This document shows, one piece after another, positions 39,894 to 51,158 of a stretch of DNA of 64,000 nucleotides. Where the stretch lies: assembly GCF_026626665.1 (NCBI RefSeq), contig NZ_JAPNKE010000002.1:8452001-8516000 (forward strand), given 5' to 3'. The position numbers and the translations under genes were made by a program. Below the pieces are notes generated by a model. The model made no database searches, was not told where the DNA came from, and saw only the letters and a list, made by a program, of their open reading frames with translations. How positions within the stretch are numbered: the first letter of the stretch is position 1; each line of letters begins with the position of its first letter. Source of the stretch: Nannocystis pusilla (GTDB lineage Bacteria; Myxococcota_A; Polyangia; Nannocystales; Nannocystaceae).

Positions 39894-41639
39894 CTAGAAG
39901 TCGGCCACGGCCTGCAGGCTGAAAGCGTCGTTGAACACGCGGTTGCTGCGCCCGCCCTCCTCGCGCACGAACATGTATTCGCCCTTGAGGTTGAAGCGCG
40001 GCAGCACCGGGAACCGCAGGCCGACGACGTGCGCCTGCAACGCCTCGTCGTAGAGATACCGATCGGCGAAGTCCGAGAGCACGTAGCCGTCCTTGGTGCG
40101 GCCCGGGACGGCGCGATCGGGGTCGGCGAAGTCGAAGCGGTATTGCACGATGAGGCCAGGAAGCCTCGTCTTCTTGCGCCGCCACAAGGGCTGCGCGATC
40201 TGGGCGTAGCCGCCGAGCATGCGCCGATCGGCGAGCGCCTGCTCGCCGATCATCATGCCCGTGGTCTTGCCGACGCTGTCGACGCCGTACACGACCTCGC
40301 CGCGCAGGTGCGGCAAGGGGTAGCGGCTGGCGACGACCTCGTCGAGGTTCAAGTCGAAGTGCGCCCCGACGCGCCAGGTCGGCGCCTGCACGGTGTCGGG
40401 ATAGCCCTTGCCCATGTACTGCGGCGACGGGAACTGACTCTGCGGGTGCGTGCCCCAGATGTACGAGCCGCCGAAGTTGAGCGCGGGCACCGGACGGATC
40501 TGGAGGCGAGCGAGCAGCGACTTGTTGCCGTTGTTGTCGGGCGTGATGCCGAGGACGAAGCCGTCGCCGCGCGGGACCTCGACGTCGCGCAGCTGTCGCT
40601 CGCACGGCGGCACCGCCTGGCCGACCGGCTGATAGCGGTAAAGCGCGTCCATCGTGCGGGTCTGCGTGCACGCGTCGCCGTTGACGACGCCGAGGTCGAT
40701 CTCGATCGGGCGGATCGGGCGAGCCCCGCCGAAGGTCGGCTTCCACTTGATGGTGACGCCCATGTCGATCCACGAGCCGGGATAGACGCGACCGACGCTC
40801 ATCGCCAGCGGCCGCGTGACCCACCAGCGCACCGGCGCGTCGTGCTCCTCGTCCTCGAGGCCGAACGGGACGATGAAGACGCCGCCCGAAATTCTGAAAC
40901 CCTCGGCGAACCACCGCGGCCCCTTCTTGGCCCACGCGAACGGGTTCACCTCGAGCACCGCGGCCTCCATGAGCACGATCGGGGCGTAGTTCGGGGTGAC
41001 GTCGGGGGCGACGGGGCTGGCGCGGGGGATCGAGATGAACTCGAAGGCGATCCGGGCGTAGACGACGTCGCTGTAGATCGGGGCGCCGACGTAGAGGTTG
41101 GCCGCGCCGCCGCCGAAGTACGGCAAGGTCTTGAGCTGCGGGAAGGTGCCGGTCTCAGGGTCGCGCGCGCTGAGGTCGGTGCGCTGGGCGACGGTGAAGT
41201 TGAAGCCGAGGTAGCCGCGGACTTGAATGCCGCCGCTGCCGCCCGGGCCGGTGTCGTCGAGCTTGCCGGGGTCGAAGAAACCGACGCCGCCGCCGCTGAC
41301 CGGCTTGCGATCCTTGGGGCCGAACAGGGCCGAAAGGCCAGGTTTCTTGGCCGGCGGAGCGGAGCGCGACGGGAGGTCCTCGACCTCCGGCATCGGCGGG
41401 GCCTTGCTCGGGCCCTCGACGGGCGCGGGCGCAGCGGTCGTGACGTCGCCGCCGAAGAAGCCACCGCTCGTAGGCTTGCTGGGCTCGGTCGTGTCGCCAC
41501 CGCTCGTCGGCTCGGTGGGTGTCGCGGTGCCGGTGCCGGACGGTTCGCTTGCGAGCGGGACGTCCTCCGGCAAGCGAGCGCTGGAGGCGGTCTCCGGTGG
41601 CGCCGGCGCGAGCCAGAGAGCGAGGACGGGCGCGAGCAT
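39894..41639 (-). CDS. Outer-membrane porin-like protein, 581 aa
   Basis: A hydrophobic N-terminus (MLAPVLALWLAPAPPETA) and about 120 residues of Pro/Ser/Thr linker lead to a region with GFFDPGKLDD, close to GFFDPTAFDD in the polyferredoxin. The rest is alternating beta-strand sequence (GYLGFNFTVAQRTDLSA, FGGSYIWGTHPQSQFP, WRVGAHFDLNLDEVVASRYPLPHLRGEVVYG, VGLRFPVLPRFNLKGEYMFVRE) and ends in Phe, as barrel proteins do. Probably a large outer-membrane pore. It is the first gene of the minus-strand group that ends with the polyferredoxin. GTG at 41669 is an alternative start. Confidence 0.82.
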   Translation of the reverse strand: MLAPVLALWLAPAPPETASSARLPEDVPLASEPSGTGTATPTEPTSGGDTTEPSKPTSGGFFGGDVTTAAPAPVEGPSKAPPMPEVEDLPSRSAPPAKKPGLSALFGPKDRKPVSGGGVGFFDPGKLDDTGPGGSGGIQVRGYLGFNFTVAQRTDLSARDPETGTFPQLKTLPYFGGGAANLYVGAPIYSDVVYARIAFEFISIPRASPVAPDVTPNYAPIVLMEAAVLEVNPFAWAKKGPRWFAEGFRISGGVFIVPFGLEDEEHDAPVRWWVTRPLAMSVGRVYPGSWIDMGVTIKWKPTFGGARPIRPIEIDLGVVNGDACTQTRTMDALYRYQPVGQAVPPCERQLRDVEVPRGDGFVLGITPDNNGNKSLLARLQIRPVPALNFGGSYIWGTHPQSQFPSPQYMGKGYPDTVQAPTWRVGAHFDLNLDEVVASRYPLPHLRGEVVYGVDSVGKTTGMMIGEQALADRRMLGGYAQIAQPLWRRKKTRLPGLIVQYRFDFADPDRAVPGRTKDGYVLSDFADRYLYDEALQAHVVGLRFPVLPRFNLKGEYMFVREEGGRSNRVFNDAFSLQAVADF

Positions 41640-41671
41640 GAGCCGGCCGGACTCTACCGCAAGGTCCACGC

Positions 41672-42166
41672 ATGTGGTACGCCGGTAACGTGCCGAGGCG
41701 CATCCTGCTCACGTTCATCGCGGCCGTGGCCTGCAGCAGCGAGGGCGGCAAGTCTGCCCAACCGGCGCCGTCTTCCGTCGTGCAGCCCTACGTGACGATC
41801 CAGGAGACGCTGGCGGCGGACCGTCTCGACAAGCTGTCCGAGCTGTCCGCCCAGGTGGTGGTGGCGGCCGAACCGCTGCAGGCCGAAGCCGGCATCCCCG
41901 AGGTCGTGGCCGGCGCCGGGCGCGTGGCGGCCCAGGACATCGACACGGCCCGCGCAGGCTTCGAGAAGATGAGCATGGGCCTCATCTCCTATTCAAAGAC
42001 CCACAGCGACCAGCGCGCCGGCTACGAGGTGGTCTTCTGCCCGATGGCCTTCAATAACAAGGGCGCCTACTGGGTGCAGAAGACGGGCGAAATCATCAAC
42101 CCGTACCACGGGATGATGATGCTCCACTGCGGCGACAAGGTCGCGTGGGACAAGGCGCCGGGCTGA
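41672..42166 (+). CDS. DUF3347-type lipoprotein
   Basis: 164 aa. A lipobox (RRILLTFIAAVACSS) gives a lipidated protein. The C-terminal half fits DUF3347: helices (KLSELSAQVVVAAEPLQ... GAGRVAAQDIDTARAGFEKMSMGLISYSK), then the conserved VVFCPMAFNNKGAYWVQKTGEIINPYHGMMMLHCG, with Cys, Met and His residues suited to copper or other soft metals. DUF3347 also occurs at the end of some CusB-like efflux adaptors. Divergent from the porin gene, with almost no intergenic space. GTG at 41690 is an alternative start. Confidence 0.85.
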   Translation: MWYAGNVPRRILLTFIAAVACSSEGGKSAQPAPSSVVQPYVTIQETLAADRLDKLSELSAQVVVAAEPLQAEAGIPEVVAGAGRVAAQDIDTARAGFEKMSMGLISYSKTHSDQRAGYEVVFCPMAFNNKGAYWVQKTGEIINPYHGMMMLHCGDKVAWDKAPG

Positions 42167-42387
42167 CGTGATGTGTCCCTCGGGACATGCTGAGAACGTC
42201 TTGAAAATGCAGTCTTGAGCGAGGGCGTACACCCGACAAGGCCGATCAGCCCGCTGCCGCGCGAACGCTACGAGCGGCTGCGGACGCTCGCTCCGGATCA
42301 TGAAACGCTGAAGGACATGTCCTTACGGGCATGTCCTTCACTGCACCTGCGAACATGTCCGAAGGGGCATGCCGCTCAGAGAGAACC
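42167..42387. repeat. Palindrome copies between the DUF3347 gene and gyrB
   Basis: Copies at 42172-42190 (ATGTGTCCCTCGGGACATGC), 42316-42336 (ACATGTCCTTACGGGCATGT) and 42353-42372 (ACATGTCCGAAGGGGCATGC) lie in the convergent gap. They could serve as terminators for both flanking genes. No gene is seen. Confidence 0.7.
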
Positions 42388-44861
42388 TCAGATGTCGAGG
42401 TTGCGCGCGTTGAGGGCGTTCTGCGTAATAAACTCGCGGCGGGGCTCGACGTTGTCGCCCATGAGCACGGCGAACACGTTGTCGGCCTCGAGGTTGTTGC
42501 CGACGCTGACCTTGAGGAGGGCGCGGCGGCTCTTGTCCATCGTCGTCTCCCACAGCTGCTCGGGGTTCATCTCGCCGAGGCCCTTGTAGCGCTGGATCTG
42601 CAGGCCGCTGCGGCCGAGCTCGCCGATGTGGTGGACGATGTCGAGCAGGCGCTTGGGGCTGGCCACGACCTCGCCCTTGCGGCGCAGGGCCAGGTCGCCG
42701 GTGCCGTAGTCGACCAGCTGGCGGCGGATCTTGAGCAGCTCGGTGAGCTGGTAGCCGCCGAGCAGCTCGACGTTGACGAGCTCGTCGTGGCGCACGCCGT
42801 CGACGAGGATCTGCACGCGGAGCTGCTTGCGCGCGGGGTCGACGGGGTCGTCCTCGGGGTTGGTCTCGATGGCCGGGTTGTTCTCGATCTTGTCCTTCAG
42901 GCCAGTCACCAGCGCGGCGCCGAGGGCACGGACGGCGGCCTCGTCGGTGAATCTGGCGGCGAGGTTCGGGTCGGCCTCGAGCTGCTCGACCAGGAACTCG
43001 ACCACCTGCGACCGGTGCTCGCGCGCGAGCGACTCGACCAGCTGCTTGTAGCGCGCGCCCTGGCGGGCGATCGCGGCGAACACCTCGCCCGAGACGGCGT
43101 GGCTGCCGATGACGAGCTCGAGGTCGCCGACGGCGTTGTTGATGATGAACTCGTCGAGCGCGGCCTCGTTCTTCAGGTAGGTCTCGACCTTGCCGGCCTT
43201 GACCTTGTAGAGCGGCGGCTGGGCGATGTAGAGGTGCTCGCGCTCGATGATCTCGGGGAAGTGGCGGTAGAAGAACGTCAGCAGCAGCGTGCGGATGTGC
43301 GAGCCGTCGACGTCGGCGTCCGTCATGATGACGATGGTGTGGTACCGCAGCTTGTTGATGTCGTAGCTGTCGGGGCCGATGCCGGTGCCGAGCGCGGTGA
43401 TGAGGGTGATGATCTCCTGGCTGGAGAGCATCTTGTCGACGCGCGCCTTCTCGACGTTGAGGATCTTGCCGCGCAAGGGGAGGATCGCCTGGGTCCGACG
43501 ATCGCGGCCCTGCTTGGCGGAGCCACCGGCGCTGTCACCCTCGACGATGAAGATTTCGGCGTGCTCCGGGGCCTTCTCCTGGCAGTCGGCCAGCTTGCCC
43601 GGCAGTGACAGGCCGTCGAGGATGCCCTTGCGGGTGATGGTCTCGCGGGCCTTGCGGGCCGCCGCGCGGGCGCGGGCGGCGAGGATCGCCCGCTCGACCA
43701 CGAGCTTGGCCGAGCGCGGGTTCTCCTCGAGGTACTTGCCGAGCTCCTCGTTGACGACGGTGGAGACCAGGCTGGTGACCTCGCCGGAGACCAGCTTGTC
43801 CTTGATCTGCGAGCTGAACTTCGGGTCAGGGTGGCGGATCGAGACGATGGCGACGAGGCCCTCGCGCACCTCCTCGCCGGCGAGGTTCGTCTTGTGCGCC
43901 TTGAGCTGGCCGCTGCTGTCGGCGTAGGCGTTGACGACCTTCGTCAGCGCGGTGCGGAAGCCGGTGAGGTGGGTGCCGCCGTCGCGGTTGGCGATGTTGT
44001 TGGTGAAGCAGAGGATCGTCTCCTGGTAGGCGTCGGTCCACTGCATCGCCACCTGGACGCCGAGCGTCTTCTGCTCGCCCTCGTACTCGAACTCGATGTC
44101 GCGGCTGAACGAGATGAGGTCGCCGACGACTTCCTTGTGCTGCGCGAGCAGCTTGACGAAGCTCGGGATCCCGCCCTCACCGTCGAACACCTTCTCGCGG
44201 CCGCTCCGGAGGTCGCGCAGGTGCATCCGCACGCCCTGGTTGAGGAAGCTGAGCTCGCGGAAGCGGTTGGACAGGACCTCGAAGTCGATCTCCGTGGTGC
44301 TGAAGATCAGCGGGTCGGGGTGGAAGTGGACCCGGGTGCCGCGTCGCTCGGTGCGGCCCCCGCCTCGACCGGCGTCACCGCGTCGCCGCGCTCGAAGCGG
44401 ACGTTGTGGACCTTGTTGTCGCGCCAGATCTCGAGCTTCAGCCAGTCGGACAGGGCGTTGACGACCGAGACGCCGACGCCGTGCAGACCGCCCGAGACCT
44501 TGTAGTTGTTGTTGTTGAACTTGCCGCCGGCGTGCAGGACCGTGAGGATCACGATCGCCGCGTCCATCACCTTGCCGCCGACCTCCATCGCGCCGACCGG
44601 GATCCCGCGCCCGTCGTCGTCGACCGAGACGGAGTTGTCGGGGTGGATCGTGACCTCGATGTTCTTGCACCAACCGGCGAGGGCCTCGTCGATCGAGTTG
44701 TCGACGACCTCGAAGACCATCTTGTGGAGGCCGGAGCCGTCGCTGGTGTCGCCGATGTACATGCCGGGCCGCTTGCGTACGGCCTCGAGACCCTCGAGCA
44801 CGGAGATCGAGTCGGCGTTGTAATCGTCGGCGGGAGCTTGCGTCTTGTCGACTTCTGACAT
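42388..44861 (-). CDS. gyrB: DNA gyrase subunit B, one apparent frameshift
   Basis: About 824 codons when joined. The GHKL ATPase domain contains VVDNSIDEALAGW, DDDGRGIPVG and LHAGGKFNNNNYKVSGGLHGVG. The transducer and TOPRIM domains follow with EGDSAGGSAKQGRDRRTQAILPLRGKILNVEKAR and DADVDGSHIRTLLLTFFYRHFP. The frame breaks at the C-run 44357-44361; adding one base joins TPVEAGG to RTERRGTRVHFHPDP. An essential enzyme cannot be split here, so this is almost certainly a sequence error. With GyrA it introduces negative supercoils. Downstream of recF in the origin cluster, 107 bases apart. Confidence 0.96.
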
Positions 44862-44967
44862 GGGGATTCCCAGGGCGCGGGCGACGGCCCTGCGGCTGAA
44901 AACAGCGCCCGGATCCTACCACCCGAAGGTCGCGCGTGCCACGCCCAAACAGGCGTTTTTCCCGGTT

Positions 44968-46132
44968 TTAGGCCGGTTTCGGGCCGCTGTCGCCGCCGAG
45001 TTTGATGTGACCCTTGTCGACTTCGATGTAACGGCAATCGCCGCCCGCCGGCAGGCCGATGAAGTGCGGGGCGGTGGTCGTGAGGACACACTGGCCAGCC
45101 TCGCGCAAAAGCGCCTCGAACAGCTGCGCAGAGCGCTGTGGGTCGAGTTCGCTCGAGACGTCGTCGAGCAGCAGCACCGGGGCTTCGCCGGCTCGCGCAC
45201 GGGCGTCCTGCAGCTCGGCGATCTTGAAGGCGAGGATGAGCGCGCGCTTGACCCTGCGAGGCGAAGGCACCCGCGTCCTGGCCGTCGAGCCGGACGTCGA
45301 AGTCGTCGCGGTGCGGGCCGACGGTGGTGGTGCCGCGCACGAGGTCGTGCCGCCGCGCACCGCGCAATGCCTCGGCGAGGCGCATCTGCGGGTCACCCGG
45401 CTCGGCCCCGGCCTCGCTGGCGAGCTTGCTGACGTACTCCAGGGTGACGCCGAGGTGCCGGCCGTGGATCTGGGCGAAGGCCTCGGCAAAGGCGCTGCGG
45501 AGGTCGGCGAGCAGCCGCTCCCGACGGACCTGGATGCGGGCCCCTGCGGCGGCCAGGCCGGCGTCGTAGGCGTCGAGGAGGCTGTCCTGCTGGCCGCGCG
45601 CGATGCCGGCGTCCTCGCCGCGGAGGACGCGGTTCCGCGAGCGCAGGAGCTTGTCGTAGTCGGCGATGTCGGCGATGTGCGCGCGATCGCGCGCGAATAG
45701 CGCTCGGTCGAGAAACTGGCGCCGGCCGGTGGGCGAGCCGCGCAAGACGCCGAGGTCCTCGGGAGTGAAGAGAATGGCGCGCAGGCGGCCGTAGAAGTCG
45801 GGGCCCGAGCGCACTGTCTTGCCGTCGGCGATGGCGAGGCGCCGGGTCTGGCGCGCGGTGCGGGTCAGGTGGACGGCGAGCTTGGTGCCGAGGCCGAGCT
45901 GCCGGTCGTGTCCGCTGACCTCGACCCGCGCCTCGGCGGCGCCGTGGCGGACGAGCGGGCCGAGGTCGGCCGAACGGAACGACCTCAAGGTGGCGACGAG
46001 GTAGAGCGCCTCGAGGATGTTGGTCTTGCCGACCCCGTTGGGGCCATGCAGCACGGTGAAGCGGGCGCCGAAGTCGAGGTCACCGGCGGCGAAGTTGCGG
46101 AACTCGCGGAGACTGAGGTGTTGCAGCAGCAC
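44968..46132 (-). CDS. recF: DNA replication and repair protein RecF, one apparent frameshift
   Basis: About 388 aa. The ATPase N-terminus LLQHLSLREFRNFAAGDLDFG leads to Walker A GPNGVGKTNILEALY. The ABC-type signature region (FASQGQ... ALILAFKIAEL) is split by an indel in the GCGCGC stretch at 45238-45249. Walker B reads PVLLLDDVSSELDP. RecF loads RecR-RecO and RecA at single-strand gaps. GTG 46132 is preferred to the upstream TTG 46150, since the conserved N-terminus starts here. It lies between the 57-aa membrane protein and gyrB, as in the classic dnaA-dnaN-recF-gyrB order. Confidence 0.93.
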
Positions 46133-46174
46133 GCGCCCGAGAAGCCTCAAGTTCAGTTGGTGAAGGGTACTTGT

Positions 46175-46348
46175 TCATGCACCTCGGGATGCGAGATGCG
46201 TAAATCCCGCCCCAGGCAAGGCGACGTGCAGAACCCACTCGGGAAGAAGTCCGGCAGCAACGAGGCCGATGAGGAAGGCAGCAAAGCCTACCGTCACGTA
46301 GTATTTCTTGATATTCTCGCGATGGTTCACAGGGGACTTGGGCGTCAC
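46175..46348 (-). CDS. Small single-helix membrane protein between dnaN and recF, 57 aa
   Basis: From GTG 46348 the sequence reads TPKSPVNHRENIKKYYVTVG, then a transmembrane helix (FAAFLIGLVAAGLLPEWVLHVAL) and a short tail. A very good Shine-Dalgarno (AAGGAG) lies 9 bases before the GTG, which decides this start over one 22 codons upstream. It sits 75 bases after dnaN and 42 before recF, on the same strand, so it is part of the replication operon. Positive residues before the helix predict a cytoplasmic N-terminus. I do not recognise a family. Confidence 0.72.
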   Translation of the reverse strand: MTPKSPVNHRENIKKYYVTVGFAAFLIGLVAAGLLPEWVLHVALPGAGFTHLASRGA

Positions 46349-46423
46349 AGCTTGTTCTCCTTGTTGAGCTAAGCGCCTGGGTCGGGCTCCTACCCCCGAC
46401 CTGGGCGCTGCCAATCTGGCAGG

Positions 46424-47526
46424 TCAGATCCGCATGGGCATGACGACGCCCAGGAGGTCGACGCCGTCGACCGGGCGGACGACGCAGGGGTCGAGCTCGC
46501 CCTGGAAGTCGAGCCAGACCTGCTTGGCGTCGATGGCCTCGAGGACCTCGATCAGGTAGCGGGCGTTGAAGCCGGCGACCAGCGGCTCGCCCTCGAAGTC
46601 GATCTCGAGCTCCTGGTGGGCGACGCCGAGGTCGGGGTTGTCGGCGGTCAGGTGCAGGGTGCCCTTGTCGAGCTGGACGCGCACGGTGGCGGTCTTCTCG
46701 GGGGCCATGACCTCGGCGCGCTTGAGGGCGTCGACGAGCTCGTCGCGGAGCGCGGTGACGCGGCGCTTGTGGTCGCCCGGGATGACCTTCTCGTAGGGCG
46801 GGAAGACGACGTTGTTGAGCTTGACCGAGAGGGTCAGGTCGGCGGCCTGGACGAAGATGTGCTGGCCGTCGACGGCGAGGCCCACCTCGCCCTGGACGCG
46901 GTCGAGCACGCGCTTGATCTCCAGCATGCCCTTGCGCGGGATGATGATGCCGCGCTCGAGCTTGGGGCCGGCGAGCGGGAGGCTGTACTTGGTGAGCCGG
47001 TGGCCGTCGGTCGACACCATGGTGCCGGTGACGCCGTCACACTCGAACAGGACGCCGTTGAGGTTGACCCGCGCTTCGTCGGTCGACACGCTGAACTGGG
47101 TGCGCTGGATCAGGTCCGAGAAGGCGTGGCCCGGGATGGTGATGAACTTCTGACCCTTGGGGTCGGGCAGCTCGGGGAAGTCGGTGTGGACCTGCCCCAT
47201 GAGCTTGAAGCTGCTGCGCGCCACCGACAGCTCGGCCCAGTGGTTCTCCGCCGACTTCACCCGGATCGGCTTGCTCGGCAGGGTGCGCACGACGTTGTGG
47301 AGCGAGCGGACGCCGAGGGTGAGCGCTCCGGGGTCTTCACCTCGACCGGGATGCTCTCGGTGATCGAGATCATCATGTCGGTCGCGCTGCAGACGAGGCG
47401 GTTGTCCTTGGTGGTGCGCAGCAGGACGTTCGCCAAGATCGGCATGTTGTTGCTGCGCTTGTCGGCGACGGTCTGCGCGAGCGCGAGTGCGGAGAGGAAC
47501 CTGGCTTGATCGATCTCGAATTCCAT
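46424..47526 (-). CDS. dnaN: DNA polymerase III beta sliding clamp, one apparent frameshift
   Basis: About 367 codons when joined, the normal clamp length. N-terminus MEFEIDQARFLSALALAQTVADKRSNNMPILANVLL, middle FSDLIQRTQFSVSTDEARVNLNGVLFE, and C-terminus VWLDFQGELDPCVVRPVDGVDLLGVVMPMRI, where the last residues MPMRI match the conserved clamp end. The frame breaks at 47328-47333 (CCGGGG): one more base joins VEVKTPG to ALTLGVRSLHNVV. It encircles DNA and holds the replicative polymerase. Second gene of the origin cluster, with an AT-rich segment just upstream. Confidence 0.96.
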
Positions 47527-47694
47527 CGAGGCCTCGGGAGGATGTGGGCGGGAGATTTATTAAGGGTTTAAAGAGTACTAAAGCTCGTCCTCGTGATCGT
47601 CGCTGTGAGTCGGGGGAAGAAGCGGCGATCGGGCCGAGATGATTGGTGGATCGGGAGATCAGAGGGGGTGAAAGAGTGGTGAGCGAAGCCAGAG

Positions 47695-49407
<1,713 letters not shown>

Positions 49408-50294
49408 GAAGCCTCCGTCCACAGGTTCCGAAGCCCTGTGGATTGCGTGAATTGCCCAATAGTGTCGTATGGATCGCCGAATCGTTTCGGCGATTCTCCA
49501 CATCTGTGAATTTCAGGGGCCGGCGCGTGCCGGGCAGAAATTCAGGGCCCGGAGGCCGAATTTCGGCCCGCCGGGCCGGAGACAACTAGGGCTAACTGTC
49601 CGGTCTGGGGGGTGACCGTGGAGCAACTGTCCGGTCTTGCTGTCCGGTCGCTCCGGTCGCTGAGGTTCCAGCCGCGCCGTGCCCTGAGGGGGTGGCGACG
49701 CGGGAGGGCTCTTTTACTCGGGCGGTGGGAGGGGGGCAAGGGAGGAAGGGCCGGAAAGTGTAAGTGACGGCAATTGTTAGGAAAGGAGCGCACGGCGCGC
49801 GGGATCTGCGCGGTATCGATCTGCCGCGGGAGCCAGGTCGAGCCTGGCACCTACCCTGGGCCGAGCGTAATCCCGTGCTGTGGGGGAGGGTGGTAAAGCG
49901 GCTCTCCAGGCAAGCGACTTTGCGTGGGTCGGGGCGCGGAAGTTGGCTTGTGGAGCCGACGAGAGGGCCGCACTGAAAGTCGGGTCTCGCCGCCGGACCG
50001 GTCGCGGAGCCGGCGCGGCTTCGCGTGGGGACTGAACAGATGAGGCGGGGGCCGCTGTTCTGTGCCACTTTGGTGATGTGAACTACTGTGGAGGCGGAGC
50101 ATTGCGAGCGAGAGAGAGAGACCGCGGTGACATGAGAGGGATCGCAGGGCCGCGGACGGGCCGCCGGGTGGGCTGGCGTTTGACAGGAGGGAGGTCCGCT
50201 GGTATCGATCCGTCCCCTTGTTCACAGGCGCTCGTCCGGGGCAATTCCCGCTTCCGCGACGACGTAGCCGCCGAGTCACCCAGGGAACGTCCCG
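49408..50294. promoter_or_regulatory. dnaA-rpmH divergent intergenic region, 887 bases
   Basis: No gene is seen. DnaA-box-like nonamers lie near both ends: CCGTCCACA (49415-49423), a minus-strand CAATCCACA (49446-49438), TTCTCCACA (49495-49503), and TTGTTCACA (50218-50226). The sites next to dnaA could give autoregulation or belong to a bipartite origin with the dnaA-dnaN gap. Long inverted GC-rich stretches near 49540-49580 (GGGCCCGGAGGCCGAATTTC and its partner) could form hairpins. Confidence 0.5.
50180..50208 (+). promoter_or_regulatory. Candidate rpmH promoter
   Basis: A perfect TTGACA at 50180-50185, a 17-base spacer, and TATCGA at 50203-50208, 87 bases before the rpmH ATG. A DnaA-box-like TTGTTCACA follows at 50218-50226, so DnaA could influence this ribosomal protein promoter. 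Confidence 0.55.
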
Positions 50295-50444
50295 ATGAAG
50301 CGCACCTACCAGCCCCACAACGTCAGCCGCGCCCGTACGCACGGCTTCCGCGCCCGTATGTCCACCCGTGGCGGTCGCCAGGTCATCGCGGCCCGTCGTC
50401 GTCGCGGTCGCAAGCGGCTCGCGGTCCAGCTCGGCGGCAAGTGA
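50295..50444 (+). CDS. rpmH: Large-subunit ribosomal protein bL34
   Basis: 49 aa, starting MKRTYQPHNVSRARTHGFRARMSTRGGRQVIAARRRRGRKRL and ending AVQLGGK. This is the full bL34 signature, highly basic and of usual length. It begins the classic rpmH-rnpA-yidD-yidC operon, pointing away from dnaA. The ribosomal protein sits near the peptide exit tunnel of the 50S subunit. The rnpA start follows 25 bases after the stop. Confidence 0.98.
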   Translation: MKRTYQPHNVSRARTHGFRARMSTRGGRQVIAARRRRGRKRLAVQLGGK

Positions 50445-50469
50445 GCCGCGCTGGCTCTGGACTGTCGAG

Positions 50470-50925
50470 ATGAAGCCAGAAGGGTTCCCTGCGATCTTCC
50501 GGTTGCGGAAGCGCAGGGACTTCTTGCGGGTCCAGAACGGCGGCCAGAAGCACCACACGCGACACTTCCTCGTGTTCGTGGCGCCGGCCGGTCAGATGCC
50601 GGCGAGCGACCCGCAGAATAAAGCCGAAGAGCTCGCTGCGATGGTTCGCCTCGGCATCACGGTGACGCGAAAGGTCGGCCCGGCCGTCGTGCGAAATCGC
50701 ATAAAGCGCCTCGTACGCGAGGCTTTCCGGCGTAAACGCAGCCAGTTCGCGTCACCGTGCGATATGGTCTGGGTCGCCAAACAGAGCGCGTCGACCGTGC
50801 GCTATGCTGAAGTCGTGGCGGCGATGGACGCCATGTCTCGACGAATCTCTCCGCGGCCCGCCGGGCCGGGAACACCTCCACGGCCCACCGGGCCTGGACC
50901 TCTGCCAGGGTCGTCTGCGTGCTAG
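50470..50925 (+). CDS. rnpA: Ribonuclease P protein component
   Basis: 151 aa, a little longer than usual because of a Pro/Gly-rich C-terminal tail (ISPRPAGPGTPPRPTGPGPLPG). Family motifs are FRLRKRRDFLRVQNGG, the RNA-binding RNR helix RNRIKRLVREAFRR and MVRLGITVTRKVGPAV. It binds the catalytic RNase P RNA and helps it cut tRNA 5' leaders. The rnpA stop overlaps the yidD start. The RNase P RNA gene itself is not in this window. Confidence 0.95.
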   Translation: MKPEGFPAIFRLRKRRDFLRVQNGGQKHHTRHFLVFVAPAGQMPASDPQNKAEELAAMVRLGITVTRKVGPAVVRNRIKRLVREAFRRKRSQFASPCDMVWVAKQSASTVRYAEVVAAMDAMSRRISPRPAGPGTPPRPTGPGPLPGSSAC

Positions 50926-51155
50926 GGCGCATCATCATCGCGTTGATTCGCGGCTACCAGGTGGCGATCTCGCCGCTGCTCGGGCCGTGCTGTCGATTCA
51001 CGCCGAGCTGTTCGCGCTACGCCTGCGCGTGCATCGCCGACCACGGAGTGCTACGCGGCGGTTGGCTGACCGCGCGGCGGCTGCTCCGCTGTCACCCGTG
51101 GCACCCCGGGGGCGTCGACCTGCCGCCGCCGGCTTTACCACCCGAAAGCTGCTGA
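50919..51155 (+). CDS. yidD: Membrane protein insertion efficiency factor YidD
   Basis: 78 aa from GTG 50919, which overlaps the rnpA stop. The family pattern GYQVAISPLLGPCCRFTPSCSRYACACIADHGVLRGGWLTARRLLRCHPWHPGGVDLPP is complete, with its conserved cysteines. A short amphipathic N-terminus associates with the inner membrane. It assists YidC-dependent insertion; the yidC start is 3 bases downstream. Confidence 0.95.
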   Translation: MLGRIIIALIRGYQVAISPLLGPCCRFTPSCSRYACACIADHGVLRGGWLTARRLLRCHPWHPGGVDLPPPALPPESC

Positions 51156-51158
51156 GCC

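Noticed and set aside
44357..44361. Programmed ribosomal frameshift in gyrB (and in dnaN, recF, yidC, pepA)
   Set aside because: No slippery heptamer with downstream structure is shared, the breaks fall at different homopolymers, and so many unrelated genes are affected that sequence error explains them better.
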